A DNA stretch of 64,000 nt, from positions 1 to 64,000 of the forward strand of contig NZ_BJNT01000015.1 in assembly GCF_006539825.1 (NCBI RefSeq). Direction: 5' to 3'. Position 1 is the stretch's first letter. Each line of letters begins with the position of its first letter. A program made the translations under genes and the position numbers. Source of the stretch: Corynebacterium variabile. Lineage in GTDB: Bacteria; Actinomycetota; Actinomycetes; Mycobacteriales; Mycobacteriaceae. The notes beneath the pieces are model-generated. The model saw only the letters and a list, made by a program, of their open reading frames with translations, was not told the origin of the DNA and did no database searches. This document shows, piece after piece, positions 63,251 through 64,000 of this stretch.

Positions 63251-64000
63251 CGCGCACCGACGTCTGCGTCATCGGGGCGGGCGTCCTCGGACTGACGGCG
63301 GCACGGGAGCTGGCGTCCCGCGGGCACACGGTGACCCTGCTGGACGCCGAGGCGCCGTTCGCCGGGGCGTCCCACCGGTCGTTCGCGTGGATCAACGCGA
63401 ACAACAAGCCGCCGCACGCCTACCACCGGCTCAACGCGCTGGGCATGGAGGAACACGACCGGCTGCAGGACGAGCTGGGTGGGCAGTGGTTCCACCGCTC
63501 CGGATCGGTGCTCGCCTCGTCCGCCGGGACGCCGGAGCAGCGCGCGGAGTTCATCTCCGAACGGCTCGACCGGCTGTACGCGGAGCACTACCCGGTCGAG
63601 CCGGTGACGCGGGACGACCTGGCCGGTCTGGAACCGGTCGTGGACTGGGCACACCTGCTTCCCGACGGCGGGGAGGCGCTGTTTTTCCCCGACGAGGGGT
63701 ACCTGGACGCGGATCTGTTCGCCGCGGGTCTGCTGAACGACCTCGCGTCCCGCGGGGTGACGGTGCAGCAGGGGCGGGTGACACACCTGGCCTCGGACGC
63801 GGTGAGCGCCCACGTCCTGCTGGACAACGGGGTCGAATTGACGCCGGACGCCGTGGTCGTCGCCGCCGGTGCCGGATCGCGGGCGCTCGGGCTGCCGGTC
63901 GCTGACCTCGCGGCACAGGAGGGTGCGACCGCGCGCACCCACAGTTTCCTGGGACTGAGCGTGCCGACCGATGTGCCGCTGGGCCGGGTGGTGATCACCG
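63247..64000 (+). CDS. FAD-dependent amine/amino acid oxidoreductase, 5' part
   Basis: This frame is open to the window edge (251 codons seen). It begins with the FAD-binding Rossmann motif VCVIGAGVLGLTAARELASRGHTVTLLDAE, then SHRSFAWINANNKPPHAYHRLN, and VVVAAGAGSRALGLPV. It belongs to the DAO family (D-amino acid dehydrogenase, sarcosine or glycine oxidase type); the substrate is unknown. ATG 63247 overlaps the P-type ATPase stop (ATGA). The C-terminal half is outside the window. Confidence 0.87.
   Translation, partial: MTRTDVCVIGAGVLGLTAARELASRGHTVTLLDAEAPFAGASHRSFAWINANNKPPHAYHRLNALGMEEHDRLQDELGGQWFHRSGSVLASSAGTPEQRAEFISERLDRLYAEHYPVEPVTRDDLAGLEPVVDWAHLLPDGGEALFFPDEGYLDADLFAAGLLNDLASRGVTVQQGRVTHLASDAVSAHVLLDNGVELTPDAVVVAAGAGSRALGLPVADLAAQEGATARTHSFLGLSVPTDVPLGRVVIT

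Overview
The window is high-GC DNA from an actinobacterium of the order Mycobacteriales, most likely a high-GC Corynebacterium. Four observations support this. Genes are packed head to tail with GTGA/ATGA overlaps. Leaderless promoters are common, with a TANNNT -10 box 7 or 8 nt before the start codon. The block dinG-pncB-clpS-DUF2017-P1 peptidase-rhomboid-murI-phosphodiesterase-rph-rdgB-DUF3817 follows the Mycobacterium tuberculosis Rv1329c-Rv1343c order. ctaD is followed by serB, as I recall it in corynebacteria. The species cannot be fixed from sequence alone.

Layout. 1-16.2 kb is conserved core: the 3' end of ctaD, serB, a Pth2-type hydrolase, an acyl-CoA ligase, then the Rv1329c-Rv1343c-like block covering DNA repair, NAD salvage, proteolysis adaptor, cell wall D-Glu supply, cAMP/RNA metabolism and nucleotide-pool cleaning. 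16.3-23.8 kb holds tRNA-Leu, a TetR gene divergent from a second complete ctaD, a peroxiredoxin, small membrane proteins, tRNA-Lys, an L,D-transpeptidase and a flavin reductase. 23.9-35.6 kb is a nitrogen-assimilation island: a SugE/Gdx-type exporter, two DUF1989 proteins (carboxyguanidine deiminase type), a biotin-dependent urea/guanidine carboxylase, a TetR regulator, an APC permease and allophanate hydrolase. A Fic protein and a DUF294-like nucleotidyltransferase sit inside it on the other strand. I read it as a guanidine-to-ammonia pathway.

35.6-51.2 kb is mainly iron-related and partly decayed. It has an intact siderophore ABC importer behind a possible DtxR-type box, a wrecked siderophore-interacting protein/methyltransferase fusion, a RpiR-FetAB operon, a HepT-MntA toxin-antitoxin pair, a broken GNAT gene, a siderophore-binding lipoprotein with one internal stop, and a tandemly duplicated AraC regulator damaged at its ends. 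51.2-64 kb holds a cytochrome b-type membrane protein with a long Gly-Ala-Pro collagen-like N-terminus, a lipoate ligase, amtB-glnK, a RecQ-type helicase, a broken O-methyltransferase, a P-type ATPase and the start of an FAD oxidoreductase.

I saw no complete insertion sequence, prophage, rRNA or CRISPR array. The most distinctive material is the guanidine island with a shared GGAACC/GGTTCC motif at three of its promoters, the second ctaD with its repeat-rich promoter, the double AraC regulator, the collagen-like cytochrome, and the run of recently broken genes in the iron region.
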